Origin: Flavobacterium frigidarium DSM 17623 | GTDB lineage: Bacteria > Bacteroidota > Bacteroidia > Flavobacteriales > Flavobacteriaceae | Assembly: GCF_000425505.1 (NCBI RefSeq) | Contig: NZ_KE384393.1 | Span: 98,779 to 162,778, forward strand | DNA length: 64,000 bases | Direction: 5' to 3' | Shown: one piece after another, positions 1 to 8,700 of the stretch | How the letters are laid out: each line of letters begins with the position of its first letter | How positions within the stretch are numbered: the first letter of the stretch is position 1 | The notes under the pieces: generated by a model | What the model was told of the DNA's origin: nothing | Databases searched by the model: none | What the model saw: only the letters and a program-made list of their open reading frames with translations | Translations under genes and position numbers: made by a program

Positions 1-32
1 AGCAGTCAAAGCTATTTGTAAATATAAAAACC

Positions 33-1127
33 ATGAAAGCAGGAATTGTAGGATTACCTAATGTTGGAAAATCAACTTTGTTTAATTGTTTGTCTAATGC
101 CAAAGCGCAAAGTGCAAACTTTCCTTTTTGTACAATAGAACCAAATATTGGTGTGGTAAACGTACCAGATCCTCGTATTAACAAACTGGAAGAGCTAGTT
201 AAACCAGAACGTGTGCAAATGGCGACTGTTGATATCGTGGATATCGCAGGCTTGGTAAAAGGAGCAAGTAAAGGAGAAGGATTAGGAAATCAATTCCTTG
301 GAAATATTAGAGAGTGTAATGCTATTATTCACGTTTTACGTTGTTTTGATAACGATAACATTGTTCACGTTGATGGTAATGTAAACCCAATTCGTGACAA
401 AGAAACGATCGATATTGAGTTGCAATTAAAAGATCTTGATACGGTAGAAAAACGTCTAGAAAAAGTTAACCGTGCTGCAAAAACTGGAAACAAAGAAGCA
501 ATCACTGAGAAAGCACTTTTAGACCGTATAAAAGACACACTTTTGCAAGCAAAATCGGCTCGTACAATTACTTTAGAAAGCAATGACGAAGAAGTATTGA
601 TGGAAGGTTTCCAATTAATTACAGCAAAACCAGTTTTGTATGTATGTAATGTTGACGAAAACTCAGCAGTAAATGGGAATAAGTATGTTGACCAAGTTAA
701 AGAATTAGTAAAGGATGAAGACGCTGAGGTAATTATTCTTTCAGTAGGAGCAGAGGCTGATATCACAGAATTGGAGAGCTATGAAGAGCGTCAAGTTTTT
801 CTTGAAGATATGGGATTAACTGAGCCAGGTGCATCGGTTTTAATTCGTGCTGCATACAAATTATTGAAGCAACAAACGTATTTTACTGCAGGTGTTAAAG
901 AAGTTCGTGCTTGGACGATCAATATAGGTTCAACTGCACCACAAGCTGCAGGAGTTATACATACTGATTTCGAAAAAGGATTTATTCGTGCTGAGGTAAT
1001 TTCTTATGAAGATTATGTTGCATATGGATCTGAAGCGAAAGCAAAAGAAGCAGGTAAATTTAAAGTAGAAGGAAAAGAATATATTGTTAAAGATGGTGAT
1101 GTAATGCACTTCCGTTTTAACGTATAA
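33..1127 (+). CDS. ychF: Redox-regulated ATPase/GTPase YchF (Obg family)
   Basis: A 364-residue protein of the universally conserved YchF/OLA1 family. The P-loop is at residues 7-15 (GLPNVGKST), the switch II DxAG motif at 70-73 and an NxxE motif (N206-E209) replaces the usual NKxD; that change explains why the family prefers ATP to GTP. The C-terminal ~80 residues form the TGS domain. The family binds ribosomes and is linked to the oxidative stress response. Length and start match the family. It stands alone, followed by a perfect stem-loop terminator, and nothing about it is unusual. Confidence 0.97.
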   Translation: MKAGIVGLPNVGKSTLFNCLSNAKAQSANFPFCTIEPNIGVVNVPDPRINKLEELVKPERVQMATVDIVDIAGLVKGASKGEGLGNQFLGNIRECNAIIHVLRCFDNDNIVHVDGNVNPIRDKETIDIELQLKDLDTVEKRLEKVNRAAKTGNKEAITEKALLDRIKDTLLQAKSARTITLESNDEEVLMEGFQLITAKPVLYVCNVDENSAVNGNKYVDQVKELVKDEDAEVIILSVGAEADITELESYEERQVFLEDMGLTEPGASVLIRAAYKLLKQQTYFTAGVKEVRAWTINIGSTAPQAAGVIHTDFEKGFIRAEVISYEDYVAYGSEAKAKEAGKFKVEGKEYIVKDGDVMHFRFNV

Positions 1128-1192
1128 TCTTTCCTGGAATAGCATAAATAAAATAGATTCTAGAATAATAGTTTAGAACAATGAATAGGAGG

Positions 1193-1220
1193 ACCTGCAA
1201 AAGCAATTTTGCAGGTTTTT
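1193..1220 (+). terminator. Rho-independent terminator after ychF
   Basis: A perfect 10-bp stem (ACCTGCAAAA, 1193-1202) with a GCAA tetraloop and its complement (1207-1216), followed by a T run. It lies 65 bp past the ychF stop and before the next gene on the same strand. Confidence 0.9.
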
Positions 1221-1254
1221 ATCTTTTGGTTACACTGAAGCAAATACACAATCA

Positions 1255-2298
1255 ATGAAATTTTTAAAGCAATTTGGAGCTAAGCCGTCAGCAGCCGATT
1301 TAAACCGATATTCTTTATCGAAAAATTGGAATGGTAAAATATTTGAGAATATCGAGGAGACGACGATGGATTTCTCTTGGTCAGAGTTGCCGTCGTTTTT
1401 AAAAAAGCAGTTTTTTGAAAAGAAAGGTAAGGCACCGGAAACTCCTATTTCAATCAAGCCTTTTAGTAATCAGCTTTTCGATAAAGCAAGTAATTTGATG
1501 CAAAGTATTTGGTATGGTCACTCGGCTATATTTATGCAGTTGAATCGACACACGATTTTAATCGATCCTATGTTTGGCCCTGATGCAGCACCCATAGCGC
1601 CGTTTGCTGTAAAACGTTTCAGTGAGCATGCGCTAAAGGTTATTGAAGAATTTCCTCAAATAGATTTGGTGCTATTGTCACACGATCATTACGACCATTT
1701 AGATTACGATAGTATTTTTAAATTAAAAGATAAAGTAAGCTGTTTTTATGTAGCTCTGGGCGTTAAGCGGCATCTAGTTTCTTGGGGAATAAATCCTGAT
1801 ATCATAACCGAATTTGATTGGTGGGAAAGTAAAGGGTTTAAAGACATTACAATTACATTTACGCCTACACGCCATTTTTCGGGACGCGGTGTGGGAGATC
1901 GCTCGCAATCGCTTTGGGGAGGCTTTGTCTTAAAAACAGCTCAAGAAAACATTTGGTTTAGTGGTGACAGCGGTTACGGCAAGCATTTCAAAGAAATAGG
2001 AGACCGACTCGGACCTTTTGATTTCGCTTTCATGGAATGTGGGCAATACAATGAAAATTGGCATCAAATCCACATGTATCCTGAGGAAAGCGTTCAAGCA
2101 GCATTAGATGCAAAAGTTAACAATTGTATGCCAGTACATTGGGCTGGTTTTGTTTTGGCGCAGCATTCGTGGACCGATCCCGTAGAACGTTTCACGGCAA
2201 AGGCAGCTATTGAAAAGCTAAACACTATTGTTCCAAAAATAGGGGAATTGTTCACCACTAAAACCATCAAAACTGAAAAATGGTGGAAAGGGGTTTAG
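1255..2298 (+). CDS. Metallo-beta-lactamase-fold hydrolase, UlaG/NAPE-PLD type
   Basis: A 347-residue member of the metallo-beta-lactamase superfamily. The zinc-binding motif HxHxDH is present at residues 143-148 (HDHYDH), and later metal ligands fit the GDSGYG segment near residue 240 and the VHWAGF segment near 300. The WYGHSAIFMQL stretch near residue 85, before the core, is typical of the UlaG/NAPE-PLD branch, which cleaves lactone or phosphodiester bonds. There is no signal peptide, so it should be cytoplasmic. The true substrate cannot be read from the sequence, since this branch is often named only as MBL-fold hydrolase. It is monocistronic, between a terminator and a repeat cluster. 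Confidence 0.88.
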   Translation: MKFLKQFGAKPSAADLNRYSLSKNWNGKIFENIEETTMDFSWSELPSFLKKQFFEKKGKAPETPISIKPFSNQLFDKASNLMQSIWYGHSAIFMQLNRHTILIDPMFGPDAAPIAPFAVKRFSEHALKVIEEFPQIDLVLLSHDHYDHLDYDSIFKLKDKVSCFYVALGVKRHLVSWGINPDIITEFDWWESKGFKDITITFTPTRHFSGRGVGDRSQSLWGGFVLKTAQENIWFSGDSGYGKHFKEIGDRLGPFDFAFMECGQYNENWHQIHMYPEESVQAALDAKVNNCMPVHWAGFVLAQHSWTDPVERFTAKAAIEKLNTIVPKIGELFTTKTIKTEKWWKGV

Positions 2299-2372
2299 GT
2301 TTTTTGGTTTAAATTTTTGAAGTCTCAAAGTTTCAGAAGTTTTAACAAGTTATTTTACTACTACTGTGACTT

Positions 2373-2617
2373 CCCAATCTTGTCCCGCTGAAAGCGTCTC
2401 ATCCAAACCAGAGACTTTCTAATGAGTTGCAAGGTCATTATTATTCCCCAATCTTGTCCCGCTGAAAGCGTCTCTTTCAAACCATAGACTTTCGAATAAG
2501 TTATAAGGTTATTATTATGCCTCAATCTTATCACGCTGAAAAGCTTCCCATTTATATCAAGCAATTTTTAATTAGCCGCAAAGACGTTCCCCAATCTTGT
2601 CCCGCTGAAAGCGTCTC
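2373..2617. repeat. Degenerate 74-bp tandem repeat with hairpin units
   Basis: Four copies begin at 2373, 2447, 2521 and 2590, so the spacing is 74, 74 and 69 bp. Copies 1, 2 and 4 share an almost identical 28-bp core containing CTTGTCCCGCTGAAAGCGTC; copy 3 is diverged. In copies 1 and 2 the core's GAAAGCGTCTC faces a downstream (A)GACTTTC, so each can fold into a bulged hairpin. The cluster fills most of the 420-bp gap between two plus-strand genes and shows no credible gene. Confidence 0.85.
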
Positions 2618-2719
2618 ACCTAAGCAATGTAAATTCCTGTAAAAGGATAAGCTAATGATACTTTACCGCTATTAAAATTCAATTTTGGACTAATTTTCCT
2701 TATTTTTATAAAAAAAACA

Positions 2720-3247
2720 ATGAAAATAGTAGCTTTTGGTGCCAGTCCCAGTAAAAACTCAATCAATAAAAAATTAGCCACTTATGCCGCTTCCCTTTTT
2801 GAAAATGCAGAAGTTGAGGTGTTAGATTTAAACGATTTTTCAATGCCTATTTTTAGTGTAGATGCCGAAGAGGGAATTGGACAACATGCTTTGGCTCAGT
2901 CTTTTTTGGATAAAATGGGTTCAGCAGATTTTTTGGTGGTTTCTCTAGCAGAGAATAACGGAAACTTTTCGGTGGCTTTCAAAAACATTTTTGATTGGTG
3001 TACGCGAATTCAAAAAGAAGTTTTTCAGAACAAACCTATGTTATTGTTGGCAACTTCGCCAGGTGGTAGAGGCGGAATAACAGTTTTAGAACTTGCTAAA
3101 GGTGCTTTTCCGCGCTTTGGTGCTGAAGTTAAAGGATCATTTTCTTTGCCTAATTTTGATGCCAATTTTGATACTGAAAAAGGTCAAATTTCCAACTTAG
3201 AGATGGATGCAGAATTGAAAAAAATGGTACGAGGATTACAATATTAA
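2720..3247 (+). CDS. NADPH-dependent FMN reductase family flavoprotein
   Basis: A 175-residue flavodoxin-like protein. The N terminus (KIVAFGASPSKNSINKKLA) is the phosphate-binding loop that holds FMN, and the PGGRGG segment near residue 114 forms the second flavin-binding loop. The family (ArsH/ChrR/azoreductase-like) reduces FMN or quinones with NAD(P)H in the cytoplasm. Length is normal. It is a single gene with its own terminator; nothing near it suggests a partner enzyme, so the physiological substrate is unknown. Confidence 0.9.
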   Translation: MKIVAFGASPSKNSINKKLATYAASLFENAEVEVLDLNDFSMPIFSVDAEEGIGQHALAQSFLDKMGSADFLVVSLAENNGNFSVAFKNIFDWCTRIQKEVFQNKPMLLLATSPGGRGGITVLELAKGAFPRFGAEVKGSFSLPNFDANFDTEKGQISNLEMDAELKKMVRGLQY

Positions 3248-3267
3248 ATATTCTAACTTTAACAAGG

Positions 3268-3294
3268 AAAACGCTTCTTCGGAGGCTTTTTTTT
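3268..3294 (+). terminator. Rho-independent terminator with UUCG loop
   Basis: GCTTC, a TTCG loop and GAGGC form a short stem with one wobble pair, flanked by an A run and a T run of eight. It lies about 20 bp after the FMN reductase stop. Confidence 0.8.
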
Positions 3295-3358
3295 ATGGTT
3301 GAAGTGAATGTTCTAATGAAACTTTGCTGAATATTCTTAAAAAAAATGTGCGAACTTA

Positions 3359-3445
3359 TTACCCCCGACAGCAGCGGCATCCTTGTGGTGGCAGGTCCCG
3401 AAATTTCAGGAAATGCCGGCACAAGATACAGCGAATGGCGGGACA
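3359..3445 (-). repeat. Copy of dispersed flavobacterial intergenic element
   Basis: Read on the minus strand this holds GGATGCCGCTGCTGTCGGGG, which matches the core seen at 25611, 40845 and 63858. It lies in the 385-bp gap before parE. The sequence is more GC-rich than its surroundings. Short open frames on both strands come from the element and do not look like protein. Confidence 0.6.
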
Positions 3446-3632
3446 AAAGGTTGTTTTGGAAAATGGGTAATCTGGTCCTAAAAATAAATAAAAAGAGCTT
3501 CTGTGAACAAAATTTTTGGATAATTTTTGTTGGAATTTTGACATAAATTTTATTCTTAATAATTTTGGACGTTTGCTCTTTTAAAATATATTGAGATAGC
3601 TTATATTAGCACAAAATCGTTAAATCCCCGCA

Positions 3633-5495
3633 ATGTCTGATCAAAATCAATATACCGAAGATAATATTCGGTCACTCGACTGGAAAGAACACATCCGTAT
3701 GCGTCCTGGTATGTATATTGGGAAATTGGGTGATGGTTCTTCTGCTGATGATGGTATCTATATTTTATTAAAAGAGGTGCTCGATAATTGTATCGATGAG
3801 TTCGTTATGGGTGCTGGTAAGACAATTGAGGTTTCGATTAAGGATAAAACGGTTGCTGTACGTGATTACGGTCGTGGAATTCCGCTAGGGAAGGTGATTG
3901 ATGTGGTTTCTAAAATGAATACGGGGGGGAAATATGACTCGCTGGCGTTTAAGAAATCAGTCGGTTTGAACGGTGTGGGAACCAAGGCAGTGAATGCTTT
4001 ATCGAATTATTTTAGGGTAGAGTCAGTTAGAGATGAGAAACAAAAAGCGGCAGAATTTTCGGCTGGTAATCTTGTTCTCGAAGAGGAAATCATTGATACT
4101 ACAAAGCGAAAAGGGACGAAGGTTACTTTTATTCCAGACGAAACTATTTTTAAGAACTACAAATTCAGAAATGAGTATGTGGTAAAAATGCTTAAAAATT
4201 ACTGTTACTTAAATGCAGGGTTAACGATTATTTACAACGGTGAGAAATACTTTTCGGACAATGGATTGAAAGATTTATTAGATGAAAACATTGCCGAAGA
4301 GGATATGGTGTACCCAATTATTCACTTAAAAGGGGATGATATTGAAGTAGCGATCACACACAGCAAATCACAATACAGTGAAGAATACCACTCATTTGTA
4401 AATGGGCAAAATACTACGCAAGGAGGGACGCACTTAGTAGCTTTTAGAGAGGCAGTAGTAAAAACAATAAGAGAGTTTTATAACAAGAATTTTGATCCAT
4501 CTGACATTAGGAAATCTATTGTGAGTGCCGTGAGTGTAAAGGTAATGGAGCCTGTATTTGAATCACAAACAAAAACAAAACTAGGTTCTACTGACATGGG
4601 TTCTGATCCTGGAATGCCATCAGTACGTACCTTTGTAAATGATTTTGTAAAAAACAAATTAGATAATTACCTACATAAAAACCCTGAAACGGCCGATTTG
4701 CTTTTGCGAAAGATTTTGCAAGCAGAGAGAGAGCGTAAAGAGCTTTCAGGTATTAGAAAACTAGCCAAAGACAGAGCGAAGAAATCGAACTTACATAATA
4801 AAAAGCTACGCGACTGCCGTGTGCATTTGCCTGATATTAAAAATCCGCGCTACCTAGAAAGTACGTTATTTATAACAGAGGGGGACTCGGCTTCGGGGTC
4901 GATTACTAAATCGCGCGATGTAAATACACAAGCCGTTTTTAGTTTGCGTGGTAAGCCTTTGAACTCGTACGGAATGAGTAAGAAAATTGTGTATGAGAAC
5001 GAAGAATTCAACTTATTACAAGCAGCGTTAGATATTGAAGACGACATGGAAAACTTGCGTTACAACAATATTGTGATTGCAACAGATGCCGATGTCGATG
5101 GAATGCACATTCGATTATTATTGATCACATTCTTCTTGCAGTTTTTTCCAGAGTTGATCAAGGAAGGCCATTTATATATTTTACAAACGCCATTGTTTAG
5201 GGTTCGAAATAAAAAAGAAACCATTTACTGCTATTCAGACGAGGAGCGTAAAGAGGCAATAGAGAAATTAAAACCGAAGCCAGAGATCACTCGATTTAAG
5301 GGATTGGGAGAGATTTCGCCAGATGAGTTTCAGTTTTTTATTGGGGAAGATATTCGATTAGACCCTGTAATGATGGATAAAAACACCTCAGTAGAGCAAT
5401 TGCTTTCTTTTTATATGGGGAAAAATACGCCAGACCGTCAAGAGTTTATTATTAAAAACTTGAAGGTAGAGCTGGATGTAGTAGAGAAGGAGTAA
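3633..5495 (+). CDS. parE: DNA topoisomerase IV subunit B
   Basis: A 620-residue ATPase subunit of topoisomerase IV, which decatenates daughter chromosomes. It has the GHKL ATP site (E48-N52, then the GRGIP and [15 protein letters not shown] motifs), the transducer domain, and the TOPRIM domain with E416-GDSASG and the metal-binding DADVDG near residue 490. The length of 620 and the direct pairing with a GyrA/ParC-type subunit downstream favour ParE over GyrB. The parC partner follows after 448 bp, a gap filled by a pseudogene remnant. Confidence 0.96.
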   Translation: MSDQNQYTEDNIRSLDWKEHIRMRPGMYIGKLGDGSSADDGIYILLKEVLDNCIDEFVMGAGKTIEVSIKDKTVAVRDYGRGIPLGKVIDVVSKMNTGGKYDSLAFKKSVGLNGVGTKAVNALSNYFRVESVRDEKQKAAEFSAGNLVLEEEIIDTTKRKGTKVTFIPDETIFKNYKFRNEYVVKMLKNYCYLNAGLTIIYNGEKYFSDNGLKDLLDENIAEEDMVYPIIHLKGDDIEVAITHSKSQYSEEYHSFVNGQNTTQGGTHLVAFREAVVKTIREFYNKNFDPSDIRKSIVSAVSVKVMEPVFESQTKTKLGSTDMGSDPGMPSVRTFVNDFVKNKLDNYLHKNPETADLLLRKILQAERERKELSGIRKLAKDRAKKSNLHNKKLRDCRVHLPDIKNPRYLESTLFITEGDSASGSITKSRDVNTQAVFSLRGKPLNSYGMSKKIVYENEEFNLLQAALDIEDDMENLRYNNIVIATDADVDGMHIRLLLITFFLQFFPELIKEGHLYILQTPLFRVRNKKETIYCYSDEERKEAIEKLKPKPEITRFKGLGEISPDEFQFFIGEDIRLDPVMMDKNTSVEQLLSFYMGKNTPDRQEFIIKNLKVELDVVEKE

Positions 5496-5627
5496 CGTGA
5501 TAATTTTGGAAATAAATACGAGTGTTAGAAAGTTTTCAAAATAAAATTTTATTCGCTCAGGTACTTGCGCTTTTCGAAAATGCACGCCATCATTTTACGC
5601 ACTGTAAATTCAATCATGACCTAAACT

Positions 5628-5850
5628 TATTTTGAAATAGCTAGCGGGCTTGTTGAAGAAGAACAAAGCGGAAATGAAAGAGCGTAGTGTGGCAAACAAA
5701 TACTGAAAGGACTCTCTACAGATTTTACAAAAGAATTTGGGAAGGGGTTTTCAAGGAGGAATTTAGAACAAATAAGAAAGTTCTTTAAAACATATTCAAA
5801 TTCGTCATCACTGTCGACGATTTTGATAGAGTCTATTTTAAGTTATTTAA
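5628..5850 (+). pseudogene. Remnant of DUF1016 (YhcG/PDDEXK-type) N-terminal domain gene
   Basis: The frame through 5640-5849 reads like the conserved N terminus of DUF1016 proteins: ASGLVEEEQSGNERA, a TAG stop at 5685-5687, then CGKQILKGLSTDFTKEFGKG and a following NLEQIRKFF. The family pattern is VEEEQxGxERAxYGKxLLxxLSxxLTxEFGKGFS, so the stop falls inside the most conserved part. An upstream in-frame TAA (5622-5624) removes the start, and the C-terminal nuclease domain is gone. This is a decayed gene inserted between parE and parC. Confidence 0.72.
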
Positions 5851-5943
5851 GTCTTAAGAATAGCAACATACCTTCACTAGTAAATACAAAACCGTTTTTA
5901 CTATGTAAAGTAGATTTAATAAAATTAATTTCGTAATCACTAT

Positions 5944-8646
5944 ATGAAAGACGAGGAAGAGGATAATATAAATTCTGAAAGCGAAGATGTAAATTCTAAT
6001 GAAGCCACTCCAGATGAAAATCAGGAACAGGAATCTATTGAAGAAACAACATCTTTGAATGAAGGAGGACATTTTTACGATAATAACGAAGACGGTGCAG
6101 AGACGATTACTAAGGTAACCGGAATGTATAAGGACTGGTTCCTAGACTATGCTTCTTATGTAATCTTGGAACGTGCTGTACCTGCAATCGAAGACGGTTT
6201 TAAGCCCGTGCAACGCCGTATCATGCACTCATTAAAAGAACTGGATGACGGCCGTTATAATAAAGTAGCCAACGTTGTAGGACACACCATGCAGTATCAC
6301 CCACACGGAGATGCAAGTATTGGTGATGCTATGGTGCAAATAGGCCAAAAAGAATTATTGATAGATTGCCAAGGAAACTGGGGAAACATCCTTACAGGAG
6401 ATAGCGCTGCAGCTTCCCGTTATATTGAAGCTCGTTTATCTAAGTTTGCTTTGGAGGTTTTATATAGTCCAAAAATTACAGATTGGGGAATGTCCTATGA
6501 TGGGCGTAGAGCAGAACCAAATAATCTACCAGTAAAATTTCCGTTACTTTTAGCACAAGGAGCAGAGGGAATTGCTGTAGGTCTTTCGACCAAAGTATTG
6601 CCACACAATTTTAACGAATTGATTGATGCTTCGGTTAAAATTTTGAAAGGGAAGCCTTTTACAATCTATCCTGATTTTATGACACAAGGTATTGCCGATG
6701 TGTCTAATTATAACGATGGACTGCGTGGTGGTCGTGTGCGTGTGCGTGCAAAAATTGCGCAGTTAGATAAAAATACTTTGGTGATTACCCAGATTCCGTT
6801 TTCTACAAATACAACGACATTGATCGATAGTATTTTGAAAGCAAATGATAAAGGGAAAATAAAAATCAAGAAAATCGAGGACAATACAGCTGCCGATGTA
6901 GAGATTTTAATTCACCTGTATCCAGGAGTTTCTCCAGATAAAACAATTGATGCCCTGTTTGCATTTACTGCTTGTGAAACCTCAGTGGCACCATTAGGTT
7001 GTGTAATTGAGGATAACAAACCGTTGTTTATTGGGGTGTCTGATATGTTGAAAATATCGACAAATAGAACGGTGCAGTTATTAAAGAGCGAACTCGAAAT
7101 CCAACTGAGCGAACTAGAAGAGCAATGGCATTTCTTGTCTTTGGAACGTATTTTTATCGAAAACAAAATCTACCGTGATATTGAGGAAAAAACCACAAGG
7201 GAAGATGTTATTAAAGCTGTTGATGATGGTTTAAAACCGCACATTACACATTTAAAGCGTGCTGTTAATGAAGAGGATATTCTTAGATTATTGGACATTC
7301 GAATCATGCGTATCTCTAAATTTGATAGTAACAAAGCACAGGATAAAATTGAAGCGCTAGAGGGTAGCATCGAGCAAGTAAAGCATGATTTAGAACACTT
7401 GATTGATTTTGCTATCGCATATTTTGTTAAACTAAAAGAAAAATACGGTAAAGGCCGAGAGCGTCAAACAGAACTTCGCATTTTTGACGATATCGAAGCT
7501 ACTAAAGTTGTGCTTAGAAACACCAAGCTTTATGTGAATAGAGAAGAAGGTTTTGTAGGGACTAGCTTGAAAAAAGATGAGTACGTTACGGATTGTTCTG
7601 ATATCGATGATGTAATTGTATTTCTACGAGATGGTAGTATGATGATTACAAAAGTCGATGCTAAGACCTTTGTAGGTAAAGATATCATTCACATTGCCAT
7701 CTTTGACAAAAGTGATAAGCGTACTATATACAATGTGATTTACAGAGATGGAAAATCTGGCCCTTCCTACATTAAGCGTTTTAATGTGTCTGGTGTCACT
7801 AGAGATAAATTATATGATTTAACTAATGGTACAAAAGGATCTCAGATTTTGTATTTTACGTGTAATCCTAATGGAGAAGCCGAAGTAATTACAGTGATTT
7901 TAAGACAAGTAAGTAGTATTAAGAAATTGAAATTTGATATTGATTTTGCTAAACTTGCCATTAAAGGACGAGGCTCAAAAGGTAATCTTGCTAGTAAATA
8001 TCCAATCAAGAAGATCGAAATTAAAGAAAAAGGAATTTCGACATTACTGCCACGAAAAGTGTGGTATGATGACACCGTACGTCGACTGAATGTTGATGGT
8101 AGAGGTGATTTATTGGGAGAATTTAGACCGAGTGACAAAATATTAATAATTCAGCAATCTGGAAAATTAAAAGTAGTTATCCCAGAATTAACGACTCATT
8201 TTGAAACAGATATGATTGTGCTGGAGAAATGGGTGCCAAAAAAACCTATCTCGGCTATTTATTTTGATGGTGAAAAGGAGCGCTATTATTTAAAACGCTT
8301 CTTGGTAGAAACCGAAAATAAGGAAGAAACCTTCATTACAGAGCATGCTAATTCACAGCTAGAAATAGTATCAACAGATTATCGCCCTGTGGCGGAACTT
8401 ATTTTTCCAAAAGTAAAAGGCGTTCAAAAGGAAAGTATAACAATTGATGTCGAGGATTTTATAGCGATTAAGGGATTTAAAGCGTTAGGGAATCAATTAA
8501 CTACAGATAAGTTAAAGCAAGTTAATATGCTAGAACCATTGCCGTATGAGATTCCAGTTGAGGTTAAACCAGAACGAATTGCGCCTAATGGGGATGATGA
8601 TTCTAACGTGCAGCTTGATGACGATGGTCAAGTGATATTGTTTTAA
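5944..8646 (+). CDS. parC: DNA topoisomerase IV subunit A
   Basis: A 900-residue breakage-reunion subunit of topoisomerase IV. The winged-helix/CAP region holds VQRRIMHSL and the catalytic tyrosine Y160 in AAASRYIE. The coiled-coil arm follows (about residues 380-520), then a six-bladed beta-pinwheel C-terminal domain. The first ~50 residues are an acidic, low-complexity extension. At the position equal to Ser80 of E. coli ParC the protein has A124. It ends in an acidic tail and is followed by a strong terminator. It works with the ParE encoded upstream. Confidence 0.96.
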   Translation: MKDEEEDNINSESEDVNSNEATPDENQEQESIEETTSLNEGGHFYDNNEDGAETITKVTGMYKDWFLDYASYVILERAVPAIEDGFKPVQRRIMHSLKELDDGRYNKVANVVGHTMQYHPHGDASIGDAMVQIGQKELLIDCQGNWGNILTGDSAAASRYIEARLSKFALEVLYSPKITDWGMSYDGRRAEPNNLPVKFPLLLAQGAEGIAVGLSTKVLPHNFNELIDASVKILKGKPFTIYPDFMTQGIADVSNYNDGLRGGRVRVRAKIAQLDKNTLVITQIPFSTNTTTLIDSILKANDKGKIKIKKIEDNTAADVEILIHLYPGVSPDKTIDALFAFTACETSVAPLGCVIEDNKPLFIGVSDMLKISTNRTVQLLKSELEIQLSELEEQWHFLSLERIFIENKIYRDIEEKTTREDVIKAVDDGLKPHITHLKRAVNEEDILRLLDIRIMRISKFDSNKAQDKIEALEGSIEQVKHDLEHLIDFAIAYFVKLKEKYGKGRERQTELRIFDDIEATKVVLRNTKLYVNREEGFVGTSLKKDEYVTDCSDIDDVIVFLRDGSMMITKVDAKTFVGKDIIHIAIFDKSDKRTIYNVIYRDGKSGPSYIKRFNVSGVTRDKLYDLTNGTKGSQILYFTCNPNGEAEVITVILRQVSSIKKLKFDIDFAKLAIKGRGSKGNLASKYPIKKIEIKEKGISTLLPRKVWYDDTVRRLNVDGRGDLLGEFRPSDKILIIQQSGKLKVVIPELTTHFETDMIVLEKWVPKKPISAIYFDGEKERYYLKRFLVETENKEETFITEHANSQLEIVSTDYRPVAELIFPKVKGVQKESITIDVEDFIAIKGFKALGNQLTTDKLKQVNMLEPLPYEIPVEVKPERIAPNGDDDSNVQLDDDGQVILF

Positions 8647-8663
8647 TCGATACTACAAATAGA

Positions 8664-8700
8664 AAATCCGAACTGCTCAAGAGTAATTCGGATTTTTTTT
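8664..8700 (+). terminator. Rho-independent terminator after parC
   Basis: AAATCCGAA (8664-8672) pairs with TTCGGATTT (8687-8695), followed by a T run. It separates parC from the converging histidine kinase, whose stop codon lies at the edge of the T run. Confidence 0.88.

Noticed and set aside
365..766. 133-codon minus-strand frame inside ychF
   Set aside because: Antisense shadow of a highly conserved gene; serine-rich composition typical of such shadows.
2361..2564. 67-codon minus-strand frame
   Set aside because: It is produced by the 74-bp tandem repeat; the repeated peptide words only mirror the repeated DNA.
2373..2617. Possible CRISPR array
   Set aside because: Only four units, repeats pair internally with the 'spacers', the units also share spacer sequence, and no cas genes are near.
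3346..3546. Open frames on both strands before parE
   Set aside because: They run through the dispersed intergenic element, have unlikely composition and no start context.
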